This document shows, piece after piece, positions 13,816-21,132 of a stretch of 21,132 nucleotides of DNA (position 1 is its first letter; each line of letters begins with the position of its first letter). The notes under the pieces are model-generated. The model worked only from the letters and a program-made list of their open reading frames with translations. It ran no database searches and had not been told where the DNA came from. Made by a program: the position numbers and the translations under genes. The DNA is taken from contig JARYMO010000004.1 of NCBI GenBank assembly GCA_029907055.1, forward strand, positions 1 through 21,132, read 5' to 3'. The stretch comes from Syntrophomonadaceae bacterium. GTDB taxonomy: Bacteria > Bacillota > Syntrophomonadia > Syntrophomonadales > Syntrophothermaceae.

Positions 13816-15821
13816 GAGTCGCGCCTCCTTCCATCGGGAACGCATTCGAAATAGCCAGGACGGATGCGTACTAGATTCTCAGTCTCGTCGAATTCCATCA
13901 GATAATCGCGCGCGATGTAGGTTTCAAGCCGACGACGGTCTTCACTGTTAATCTCGGCGTCAGTCGAAAACACGATGGTCTGGGAGCTAGCTCTCGGTAG
14001 GAAGTGTTCAAAGACTGCGAGCCTATGTTCGCGGTCCAATCGAGCAAGGAGCGTGTCTAATACTAGTGGGATTTCCTTGCGGGAAGCTCTTATCATGGCC
14101 CATACCAGGGACAAGACATACAGTTGTTTCTCGCCTGCGGACAGATGACCACTCGATATGCCATCGTGGCCATTGTAGGCGGCTGTTGGCAACAGTTCGC
14201 ACCACGCGTCGGGGGTTTCTGCCAGACCAGGCTTGCGGGCCATTGCTGTCATCATTTCAACGAAATATCGTTGCACTTCTTTCAGTTTGAGCTCCATCTG
14301 AGCATCAACGAATCGAACGGCCGCTGAGCGAACCTTTCGCGACAGAATGAATGCCGCCTCATCTTTCATAGAACTCTCCAACTCAGCCTCCACGATTTTG
14401 AGTTGCGCTTCTGCTTGAGCCAAGTCAGCTTCCAGGGCTTGGAGATTCTGACATAACTCAGCCCGCCGACGAGCATCGTCTTCATTTGACTGATGATGAG
14501 TACGAAGCTGCTTGATGATCCCCTCCAAACATTCGTTATCAAGGCTGCAGTCAAGCCGGCCTCGCAAGCTGTGGATTTGTCCGAGCAAAGAATTGATTTC
14601 ATCAAGCGCTCTGGTAAGTGCCTCTGGATCAAAAGAACTTACTGTCTGGACCATTGTACTCACGCGGACTTTCTCTTCGGCCGACAAGAGGTGAAGCATA
14701 GGTGTGCCTGTCAAGGCAGGCCTTGGAACTAATAACTCTTCCAAATGACTTATCAAGGCTGAAACAGCACTGTCTGCTACAGGGACAGAATACGAGCGCA
14801 GGAATGAGCGCAGTGAGTCATCGATGCGTGGCTCGCGCAGCTTCTTGGACAACTCTTGCCCCATCTGGAGAACTTCTTCTTGTTCAATTTGAGCCGACAC
14901 TGTCTTGAGCAAGTCGCCCACCATTACGAACGGCACTAGCTGAGCAGTAATGTCCTTAATCCATTCCTGAAGTGTCCGTCTTCTTTCCTCTAGTCCTCCG
15001 ATCTCGGCCAGGAGACTGTCGCGCTCGGCCGCTAATAGCCCTCCATGCATGCGAAACTCGCGTTCAAGGTCCCGGATTGCCTGGCGACGATTCTCCATTG
15101 CGGCATCTAGTGCGACGATGTCTTCAGAAATCGCGTCGAGGCGAGACCGGAGCAAGCTGACGCGAGCCCGCAGTTCCGTTGCCCGACTCATGACCTCCTG
15201 TGTTTGCCGAAACGCGCAGACTTTGCGCTGATAAGCAGCCATGTCCTCCGCGATTGCTACGAACATATCGAGGTTGAAAAGCTTCAATGCAGAGCCCCAC
15301 AGTTCGCCCCTGCCTTGCGGTTCAGAAGAATATGTCTGCAGCCGTTCACCGTCAAAAAAGAAGAACTCAAGCAAGGCTGGCGGGAACAAGCGCGAGAACC
15401 GGTAGGTGAAGTCCAGAGATTCTCGCCCATTGAGCGCGCGACCGTTTCTTGAGATTATCACGAATTCCCGGATACCATCATCCTTTGAAGACCAAATGCG
15501 GTGGATGTCAATGTGTTCGATCTCTCCAGCCGTCTTTACTTCAAGTTCGATGCCCACAGAAAACTCTTGCTCCCCGGCAGAGCAGGCGTAAACATTGAAT
15601 CGATTCTTGAGATATGCTTGATATTGATTATTGGAATGACGGAGTCCAAAAGCCATTGGTCCGTATAGAGCAATCCGAATAGCCTCAAGGAGCGTCGTCT
15701 TGCCGGAACCATTCAAGCCCCCGATAAGGATGATAGTACGGTCACTTGTCGTCATTAAGTCTACTGACATCGAGCCCCGGAATATCCCGAAGTTTTCAAC
15801 GGTAATCCGTTTGAATCGCAT
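13791..15821 (-). CDS. dndD: DNA sulfur modification protein DndD (SMC-like ATPase)
   Basis: 676 residues. MRFKRITVENFGIFRG at the N-terminus, Walker A GGLNGSGKTTLLEAIR (34-49), the family block FFFFDGERLQTYSSE (153-167), a long coiled-coil middle (about 195-540), the ABC signature LSAGEKQLYVLSL (560-572) and Walker B IPLVLDTLLARLD (584-596). DndD is the ATPase of the phosphorothioation complex, thought to supply energy or alter DNA structure during sulfur insertion. The ATG at 15821 is chosen because GGGAAGGGA precedes it and because VENFGIFRG should lie about ten residues from the start; the frame is open to 15869. First gene of the modification operon, with a candidate promoter about 40 bases upstream and the decayed IS beyond. 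Confidence 0.95.
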   Translation of the reverse strand: MRFKRITVENFGIFRGSMSVDLMTTSDRTIILIGGLNGSGKTTLLEAIRIALYGPMAFGLRHSNNQYQAYLKNRFNVYACSAGEQEFSVGIELEVKTAGEIEHIDIHRIWSSKDDGIREFVIISRNGRALNGRESLDFTYRFSRLFPPALLEFFFFDGERLQTYSSEPQGRGELWGSALKLFNLDMFVAIAEDMAAYQRKVCAFRQTQEVMSRATELRARVSLLRSRLDAISEDIVALDAAMENRRQAIRDLEREFRMHGGLLAAERDSLLAEIGGLEERRRTLQEWIKDITAQLVPFVMVGDLLKTVSAQIEQEEVLQMGQELSKKLREPRIDDSLRSFLRSYSVPVADSAVSALISHLEELLVPRPALTGTPMLHLLSAEEKVRVSTMVQTVSSFDPEALTRALDEINSLLGQIHSLRGRLDCSLDNECLEGIIKQLRTHHQSNEDDARRRAELCQNLQALEADLAQAEAQLKIVEAELESSMKDEAAFILSRKVRSAAVRFVDAQMELKLKEVQRYFVEMMTAMARKPGLAETPDAWCELLPTAAYNGHDGISSGHLSAGEKQLYVLSLVWAMIRASRKEIPLVLDTLLARLDREHRLAVFEHFLPRASSQTIVFSTDAEINSEDRRRLETYIARDYLMEFDETENLVRIRPGYFECVPDGRRRDSWHSPLVL

Positions 15822-15862
15822 AGCCTGTCCCTTCCCATAGCATCTTAACCGTCGACCAGAGT

Positions 15863-15892
15863 ATTGCAAGTTACAGCCGCCATTTTCGTCAA
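15863..15892 (-). promoter_or_regulatory. Candidate promoter for dndD-dndC-dndA-dndE
   Basis: Minus strand TTGACG (15892-15887), 18 bases, TGCAAT (15868-15863), about 40 bases before the dndD ATG. Both boxes are partial matches, so this is a moderate candidate. Its position matters because the decayed IS lies immediately upstream. Confidence 0.35.
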
Positions 15893-15911
15893 CGCACTCA
15901 GACCGCTTCAG

Positions 15912-16750
15912 TTAGATATCGTTGAGGCCGTACTCGGCGGGGCTAGAATAATCCCGCGCCGAACGAATTCGACTGAGTTTGTACCGGCCCATGCATCCTT
16001 CGACTAACGACACTACCTCCCTGTAGGTATCGTGCAGGTTGGGCCAGATTTCTTCTTCTTTGAGGGTTCGGAAGAAGCGCTCAATATGGGCATTATATTC
16101 AGGAGTCGCCACGGCAGGATACCGCAGCTGGACGTCGCATCGCTGCACAGCTTGGATGCAACGCCTACTCGTCGGCTGGCAACCATTGTCCACCTGCAAG
16201 ATGAGGTGCCCGGCGTCCTGTACTCCTCCAGGAAAACATTTCATCAGCGCCGGTCAAAGACGGCTAGGCGCTTCAAAGCCTGGCGCGGGAGCTGATCTCG
16301 TACCTCACGATGGAGCGGTCGTAGCGGTCGATGATGGCTATAACATTGAGCCAGCCGTAGAAGCCCACGTAGGTCTTGGTCATGTTCTTCTCCCACACCT
16401 GGTTGGGGGCGTCCGGCTTGCCACGTCGCTGCCTGCCACCGACGATATGGCGGTTCCTTCACGCCTCCGGCTCAAGCCCAGCTTCGTCACCAGCCGGTTG
16501 CTGCGCTTATTGCTGACGCTGAGGCCGTACCCCGTTTCAGGATAGCCCGGATGCGGCGGTGCCCGTGGAACAGGGACTCGGAGCAGGCATCCTTGAGCGC
16601 CGGGAGCAGTACGCCGTTGCCCACCTATCTCGGACCGGCTGTCGTCACGGCCTCTCTAGCGGCTGCCACCCGTTGGAGGCAAGACCTGGACCTGGGTATC
16701 CAACATCTCAGCGACGTCCTTAGGCTCACCCTCTGCGCCCTCAGTCTTTG
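15912..16750 (-). pseudogene. IS3-type transposase orfB remnant (rve integrase)
   Basis: Read leftward across at least two frames: LFHGHRRIRAILKR (helix-turn-helix region of orfB), VWEKNMTKTYVGFYGWLNVIAIIDRYDRS (start of the integrase core), then LILQVDNGCQPTS with the second catalytic Asp and YNAHIERFFRTLKEEEIW with the catalytic Glu. The position where IS3 transposases have the first catalytic Asp (W-x-x-D-M/I-T) reads Asn (WEKNMT). With the frameshift between 16244 and 16300 this copy cannot make an active enzyme. Confidence 0.82.
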
Positions 16751-16779
16751 GGCCAGGGCCATGCAGGCGTCGCGGTCCA

Positions 16780-17126
16780 AAGGTTGCACCCGGCAAAGAA
16801 ATCCTCTGTTTTCCAACCCTCTCCAATTTTCAGAGTCTTGCGCCCAAGCGCCTGCTCTTGCTCGTTGACACGGACTTTCACGCCCTTGACCTGGTCAGCG
16901 TTGCCGAGGTTGCGAAACCCCTGGAGGCCCACCGCGTTAAACTGGTCGCGCAGCCTGCAATGCATCGCCGGCGATACGCCATGGTGCCGGCAGAAGTCTC
17001 ACATGGGCACCCCGTCTTGAGGCCCTTCACCGCTAGGTCGCGTGGATCATCGTCGAAAACTCGGTTTCTGGGCTTGGAACAATCTGCTTCCCGGTGAACT
17101 AATACTCTATCGATGCCATGTCGCCA
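16780..17126 (-). pseudogene. IS3-type orfA remnant (helix-turn-helix)
   Basis: Leftward from about 17126, one frame gives DLAVKGLKTG, and after a shift and a TGA the next gives FCRHHGVSPAMHCRLRDQFNAVGLQGF followed by VRVNEQEQALGRKTLKIGE. This is the pattern of IS3-type orfA: helix-turn-helix with H-G-x-S-P, then a leucine-zipper-like tail. Stops and shifts interrupt it throughout. Confidence 0.7.
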
Positions 17127-17186
17127 TTCTATAGGACTGCCTTATAGTCATCATGCCTCGTGCTGAGAATTATTGGAATCTTATGG

Positions 17187-17239
17187 GAAAGGCTTTCTGT
17201 CCAATTTAAGATTCCAGGGTTCTGGACGTAAAGCCTTTC
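17187..17239. other. Imperfect inverted repeat downstream of the restriction cassette
   Basis: GAAAGGCTTT (17187-17196) pairs perfectly with AAAGCCTTTC (17230-17239), extended inward by GTCCA/TGGAC (17199-17203 with 17223-17227). A competing inverted pair, TGGAATCTT/AAGATTCCA, overlaps it (about 17174-17215). It lies about 135 bases past the stop of the last cassette gene. No U-tract; a 3'-end structure, a regulator site or a mobile-element end are all possible. Nothing else is seen in 17127-17374. Confidence 0.45.
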
Positions 17240-17374
17240 TCCTCTGAATCCCTCAGGCCATTCTCTTCTCGCGCCGGGTTCCTGGTCGAGCAGCTATCAT
17301 GGGTGATTGACTCATCACCGCCTAATTCGCACAGATCTCAAGGCGTGTGTCCAAAGCTCTCTGAAATGCGATTT

Positions 17375-17821
17375 CTACACTTCGAAATCGATGAGAATAT
17401 CTCTGTCAACAGATGGTGTCTGGTTCTCTTCTTTGAAGATAAGTGCGAGTAGATTGTCAAGCGGTTCTCCTGGAGCGTCTAGGACTTCCTTCTTGAGCAC
17501 GTCAAGGCCCGCATTACAGTACTCTTCGAAGAGAGAGTATTTCGATGCGGTCTGATGCTCGTCGTCGAGCAGGGCCTCGATGTCCCCCGTCTCGCACAGA
17601 GCTATGATATCGATCATTGCCTGATCTGTGTCTTCGTCCAGCACCCCGCCATGTATTTGTTCTCCTCCTGGAGGAAGTTGCACACGCGTACCTATCTTAT
17701 GGCCAATGCAGGCGGCCATCATCATGACGTCCTTAAAGGTTATGAAAGGGGCTCCTTCCTCCCTAACTAGACTCTGGAATATATGCTCTTTGTCCTTTGG
17801 ACGACGGAATCGCCATGCCAA
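17375..17821 (-). CDS. Dnd-system-associated protein 4-like
   Basis: 148 residues. The N-terminus FRRPKDKEHIFQSLVREEGAPFITFKDVMMMAACIGHKIGTRVQLPPG resembles the small proteins annotated as Dnd system-associated protein 4: short basic start, then an F-x-T-x-K-D-x-x-x-x-A-A-x-x-G helix. The C-terminal half is acidic. Its biochemical role is unknown. I recognise it by pattern and neighbourhood, so the family call is moderately sure. Start is a TTG at 17821, using GAGGAG in the last codons of the upstream ATPase gene as ribosome binding site. The gap is six bases, so coupling is likely. Last gene of the cassette. Confidence 0.65.
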   Translation of the reverse strand: MAWRFRRPKDKEHIFQSLVREEGAPFITFKDVMMMAACIGHKIGTRVQLPPGGEQIHGGVLDEDTDQAMIDIIALCETGDIEALLDDEHQTASKYSLFEEYCNAGLDVLKKEVLDAPGEPLDNLLALIFKEENQTPSVDRDILIDFEV

Positions 17822-17827
17822 ATCTCA

Positions 17828-19813
17828 TCACTCCTCAATAATCTCAGTATACTCATACTCGCTCCTTCGTTCGCCCCTCGGAGAATGGTTTATCAGGCGG
17901 TATTCTTTGCCCACGAATCCACCCATCTGCTCGCAGACGTCTCCTTCCCACTGGGAATCAGTAACTAAGACGACTACTTGATTTGACAGTCTCGGTATTC
18001 CGCGAGCGATTCGCGCTCGGTGGTCTGGGTCCAGGTATCCAAAAGGTGAATCCATTATGATGGGGTAGATACCCCCCCTGAAAAACCCCTTTGGTTTTCT
18101 GTCGTGCTCGCGCGCGAGGTCGACGAGAGCACCAATGAATGCTAGACTCGTTATTTGGCGTTCTGCTTGGGACATCGCTACTGATCTATCGGTATCGCCG
18201 TATTCTTTAACAATGTGGAGGGTATAATTATCGTCCAGTTTCGCAATATACCCCTTCCTCAGGAGATCCTTATATACGTCATTTATTTTTGCCTGGAGCC
18301 GATCCTTTACCTGATGGGCTAGAATTTCGTGGATTTTTTCAATAATCTTTCGGGCTTCTTCGCAGGCTATCATTCTATTCTTTGCCGTCCGCGCCTTCGC
18401 CTCTAATGCCTCCTTTTTTCTAATTTCTTCCCCAAGCATTTTAAGCCGAGATTCTTTTTCCTTAATCTGGCCTCCGTAGTTCCCTGCCTTGTGCTCGCAC
18501 TCGCGAATGGTCGTTTCGAGTTCTTGCCGACGTCGTTCAAGTCCGCGGACTTCTTCTGATGCCTTCGAATCCAGCTTGGCTGACACCTCATCAAGCTGCT
18601 CCTTGATATACTCGAGACGACCCAACTCGTTCTCTCTGTCTGCCCTCAGCCGTCGCAGTTCCTCATACATCTCGGATCGCAATCTTGTCATCAATTTCTC
18701 GCCCGCGGCAAGAGCCACAAATTTGTCCTCCAATTGCTTGTTGCCCGAACGTTCGAGCCAAGACGCAACCTCCTTGTAATGAGCGTCACCCTCCTCAAGA
18801 ATTGTTCCGCATATGCATCTCTTCCTAGACAATAGGTCTTGGACGAATTGTTGCTTTATGCCTGCCGGTATCTCTCCCCTTGCTCGCTTAGCCTCAAGGA
18901 TATCCCGAGCCTTCTTGAGTGCGCCTGAGGCAAAAGCGAGATACCCTCGCTTACTACAAATTTCCTTGGTAGCATCGTCCATTTTGCTAATCCGTGTCTC
19001 CACTTCTATCCTATCTTCCTGTAGTTTGTCGCGTTTAGCCTGGAGATCTTTGCTCTCTTTGGCCTGGCGAAGTCGATCCTCTATTACGCTTTTCTCATGA
19101 ATAGCGTCTTGCTTATTTCTTTCCATCTCGCTGAGTTTCGATTTAAGTTCGTCAATTTGCCCCTCGCATTCTCCGAATAGGCGAACCAATTCCGGCAGGT
19201 CGCCACTTGGTAGCTTCTTGATCTCCTCGGCAAACTCACGACCGGCCGCCTTCAGATGTACGATACTGTTGTCCAGCACCTTCAAGCCCATGATGACGCG
19301 TATTGCTTCCCTAATGTCATCCGAATTCGTTTCTTTGGCAAGATTATCTATTCGTTCAGCGTCGAACAAGAAATATGGGCTCATCTCTTTCGGCAGAATC
19401 TGGTCAATCACATTCTGGGGATTGCCAGCCGTACTACTTCGGCCTTTCTCGTCAATGAAATCGACTCTCAGCTGCGGTTGCTTGGGGACGATTTTCCCTT
19501 CTCGCTTGACACCCTCCAGGCTCCGTCTAACGGTGTAATCCCTCGCTCCGTCACGAAATTTCAGTTCAACAAATAGCTCTACATGTCCGTTCTCAGGGGT
19601 CTCCGCCTCCGCGCGCTCACTAAATAGGTCTTCTGGTTGGGGAAGATGCGTCTCCCCGTAAAGCGCCCAAATTAGCGCATTCAGCAAGGTCGTCTTTCCT
19701 GCCCCGTTTTCTCCATGGACTACGGTGACATTACGTTCCCCTTTGGAGAATCGAATCGATTGAACATCATAATATTGGCGGAAATTCTTAATCCTGACCT
19801 GATCCAATATCAT
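17828..19813 (-). CDS. DndD-like SMC/Rad50-type AAA ATPase
   Basis: 661 residues. MILDQVRIKNFRQYYDVQSIRF start, Walker A GENGAGKTTLLNALIWALYG (34-53), the block SPYFLFDAERIDNLAKE (145-161), a coiled-coil middle (about 195-510) broken by CICG (C333, C335) resembling a Rad50-type zinc hook or an RloC-like apex, signature SQAERQITSLAF (548-559), and Walker B YPIIMDSPFGYLD (583-595). It is a DndD relative but a separate gene from the dndD at 13791. It sits between a helicase and a Dnd-associated protein, so I infer a role in sensing or acting on unmodified DNA. ATG at 19813 overlaps the 65-residue gene by 26 bases. Standard dnd annotation could label it a second DndD. Confidence 0.85.
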   Translation of the reverse strand: MILDQVRIKNFRQYYDVQSIRFSKGERNVTVVHGENGAGKTTLLNALIWALYGETHLPQPEDLFSERAEAETPENGHVELFVELKFRDGARDYTVRRSLEGVKREGKIVPKQPQLRVDFIDEKGRSSTAGNPQNVIDQILPKEMSPYFLFDAERIDNLAKETNSDDIREAIRVIMGLKVLDNSIVHLKAAGREFAEEIKKLPSGDLPELVRLFGECEGQIDELKSKLSEMERNKQDAIHEKSVIEDRLRQAKESKDLQAKRDKLQEDRIEVETRISKMDDATKEICSKRGYLAFASGALKKARDILEAKRARGEIPAGIKQQFVQDLLSRKRCICGTILEEGDAHYKEVASWLERSGNKQLEDKFVALAAGEKLMTRLRSEMYEELRRLRADRENELGRLEYIKEQLDEVSAKLDSKASEEVRGLERRRQELETTIRECEHKAGNYGGQIKEKESRLKMLGEEIRKKEALEAKARTAKNRMIACEEARKIIEKIHEILAHQVKDRLQAKINDVYKDLLRKGYIAKLDDNYTLHIVKEYGDTDRSVAMSQAERQITSLAFIGALVDLAREHDRKPKGFFRGGIYPIIMDSPFGYLDPDHRARIARGIPRLSNQVVVLVTDSQWEGDVCEQMGGFVGKEYRLINHSPRGERRSEYEYTEIIEE

Positions 19814-19985
19814 GCCTTATCACTTCCTTGACCATCTTGGTAATATCTTGGACGATTCCTAGTGGTTTCTTCATGTGAACCTTCTGCCTCTCTAGCTCAA
19901 TAACTCGGCGGACAATTTCTCTCACCTCCGGTGACGCCGACTCAAGCAATTTGCTTATATCCGCATCCCTGACTTCAGTACCCAT
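19788..19985 (-). CDS. Small unknown protein within the Dnd-linked cassette
   Basis: 65 residues (MGTEVRDADISKLLESASPEV onwards), mostly helical and charged, with no cysteines, membrane segment or signal peptide. I do not recognise the family. Evidence that it is real: it fills the gap between helicase and ATPase genes, has an AGGGGG ahead of the GTG/ATG pair, and its end overlaps the ATPase start by 26 bases, as in coupled genes. The helical pattern EVREIVRRVIELERQKVHM suggests a short coiled coil, perhaps a subunit-binding adaptor; this is inference only. Confidence 0.6.
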   Translation of the reverse strand: MGTEVRDADISKLLESASPEVREIVRRVIELERQKVHMKKPLGIVQDITKMVKEVIRHDIGSGQD

Positions 19986-20001
19986 CACTAACCATCACCC
20001 C

Positions 20002-21132
20002 CTAAATGTCGAAGAGCCTGTAGGCCTTTACCAAGTCTATTAGCTGATATGAAGCCTGGGGTCCATTTATCGCCAGAGAGGCAAATTCTCTAAAGCGGCG
20101 AAGCTCGCGTTTTACGATGGCTTGTTCGACTCTAAACTCTGACTCAGAAAGATGTTCGACGTAGTTAATGTCCCCCGGAATCACAATGAAATCGTGAATG
20201 CACGAGTACTTCTTTGCCGGGTGCTGGCGTAGGATTCTTCCTCGCCTCTGGATGAACTCCCTGGGGTTGGCGCTACTGGCCAAAATGTATGCCGTTTGGG
20301 TGGCCGGGATATCCACGCCTTCGTCAAGACACTTCATGGCAACCAGTCCTTGCAGATCCCCTGTCTCGAATCTGCGCAACAGGTCCCTTCTTTCTTTGAG
20401 GTTCTCCTGAGCAGTGAATGGATGGACATGCATGCCAAGTTCACGACCTAAGATGGATACAACTTCATCCACTTGACGCACTCCTCCCACTCTCGTGTCG
20501 GCGCAGTAAAATAGGTTATATCTTGTATCCGTACGATCCATCATCAACTCCTTCAAAGCGCGGAGCTTGTTTCTTGCTCCACTCAGAAGTCGAGCTCGTT
20601 CAACAAGCAACTTCTTCAGAGGTAGGTCTTCAGTGAGTTCGAAATCAGGCCCCTTACTTCCGAACCTTTTCACAATTTTGTGGGTAAGCCGCACATACTC
20701 TTCGCTCTCATGCTCCGTGAGCTGCACGAGATGGGGGTAGTAATAGTATTCAGTCAGATAATGCCCGATCGCTTCTTTCAGCCCAAATGTGAAAACCACT
20801 CCATTCTCAAAATAGTCTTCGAGCGCCTTGGTCCCAGAGTCATCGTACCAGCGTACAGGTGTCGCGGACAGGCCGAGCCTCAAATTAGCATTCGCAGGGA
20901 GACTTTTGAGGCGACGAGGAGACCCTAGGTGGTGCACTTCGTCAGCAATGACCATGGTGTCCCCGGCTATTCTGCCCAGCGTCTTTTGCATGGCTTGCGT
21001 ACTCAGGGTATCGTTCGTCATTATCGCACAGAATGATTTGATGGCCCCCATGTTGAAGCTTGTAATTTTGGCGTTCAGTCTGTCCTCCCAGAGGTCCTTT
21101 GACCTATGGCAGAGAATGGGAATCATGCCGAA
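20002..21132 (-). CDS. Superfamily 2 helicase, Dnd-linked restriction-type (cut by right edge)
   Basis: The frame is open through the right edge, so the N-terminus with the ATP-binding GKS/T motif is not visible; 376 residues are seen. Motif II DEVHHLG, motif III LGLSATP, motif V LVAMKCLDEGVDIPAT and motif VI IQRRGRILRQ are all present in the correct order, followed by HDFIVIP and a C-terminal helical region. The overall pattern fits the DEAD/DEAH-type proteins called DNA phosphorothioation system restriction enzyme. Such proteins are linked to dnd loci by neighbourhood, and whether they cleave, translocate or block replication differs by system. Stop is 17 bases ahead of the small gene's start. 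Confidence 0.82.
   Translation of the reverse strand, partial: FGMIPILCHRSKDLWEDRLNAKITSFNMGAIKSFCAIMTNDTLSTQAMQKTLGRIAGDTMVIADEVHHLGSPRRLKSLPANANLRLGLSATPVRWYDDSGTKALEDYFENGVVFTFGLKEAIGHYLTEYYYYPHLVQLTEHESEEYVRLTHKIVKRFGSKGPDFELTEDLPLKKLLVERARLLSGARNKLRALKELMMDRTDTRYNLFYCADTRVGGVRQVDEVVSILGRELGMHVHPFTAQENLKERRDLLRRFETGDLQGLVAMKCLDEGVDIPATQTAYILASSANPREFIQRRGRILRQHPAKKYSCIHDFIVIPGDINYVEHLSESEFRVEQAIVKRELRRFREFASLAINGPQASYQLIDLVKAYRLFDI

Larger units (their letters stand above)
15912..17126 (-). mobile_element. Decayed IS3-family insertion sequence
   Basis: Remnants of an orfA (helix-turn-helix) and an orfB (rve integrase) transposase lie in the usual IS3 order, leftward, broken by several frameshifts and stops. 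I found no convincing terminal inverted repeats or target duplication. It lies between the putative restriction cassette and the dnd modification operon, all on the same strand. Confidence 0.8.

Noticed and set aside
15822..15911. A dndB gene upstream of dndD
   Set aside because: No frame in this gap or in the cassette resembles DndB; the next material is the decayed IS.

Overview
The window reads as bacterial chromosome in two parts. Left part (about 1-10,840): visibly very GC-rich, with strong AGGAGG-type ribosome binding sites, frequent GTG/TTG starts and tightly spaced genes. This fits a high-GC, Gram-positive-like bacterium (Bacillota-like is my guess; no marker gene fixes the taxon). 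Right part (about 10,900-21,132): clearly less GC-rich, all genes on the minus strand, a defence island.

Left part: the 5' end of a QueG-like iron-sulfur protein gene runs off the left edge and overlaps the end of a Ub-Mut7C/Mut7-C RNase-fold protein. Then come a nitroreductase and a SOUL haem-binding protein (plus strand), and a 1.75-kb stretch without protein genes (about 2,640-4,440). A HEAT-repeat protein, two more nitroreductases, a gamma-glutamylcyclotransferase-fold protein and an HD-domain protein follow (all minus). The part ends in two decayed genes, a PaaI-type thioesterase (minus) and a LysR-type regulator (plus), at the island edge.

The gene-free stretch is the most unusual part. 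It holds two tandem homologous copies of an approximately 0.75-kb element. On the minus strand each copy has a near-consensus promoter (TTGACA, 17-18 bases, TATACT) followed at once by a conserved 5' hairpin. One conserved stem shows a compensatory base-pair change between copies, and another change is tolerated only as a G-U pair in minus-strand RNA. I interpret this as a duplicated large structured non-coding RNA that I cannot assign to a known class. A dispersed 27-base repeat (about seven copies in the window) borders these units and also sits at the ends of neighbouring genes.

Right part: a DNA phosphorothioation (Dnd) locus. The modification genes run in the transcriptional order dndD-dndC-dndA-dndE, with an in-operon cysteine desulfurase and no dndB visible. 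Upstream of them, across a decayed IS3-type insertion sequence, is a putative restriction/interference cassette: a superfamily 2 helicase like the Dnd-linked restriction family (cut by the right edge), a 65-residue unknown protein, a DndD-like SMC/Rad50-type ATPase, and a protein resembling Dnd-system-associated protein 4. The modification genes would mark self DNA with sulfur and the cassette would act on unmarked DNA; the coupling is inferred from gene neighbourhood.
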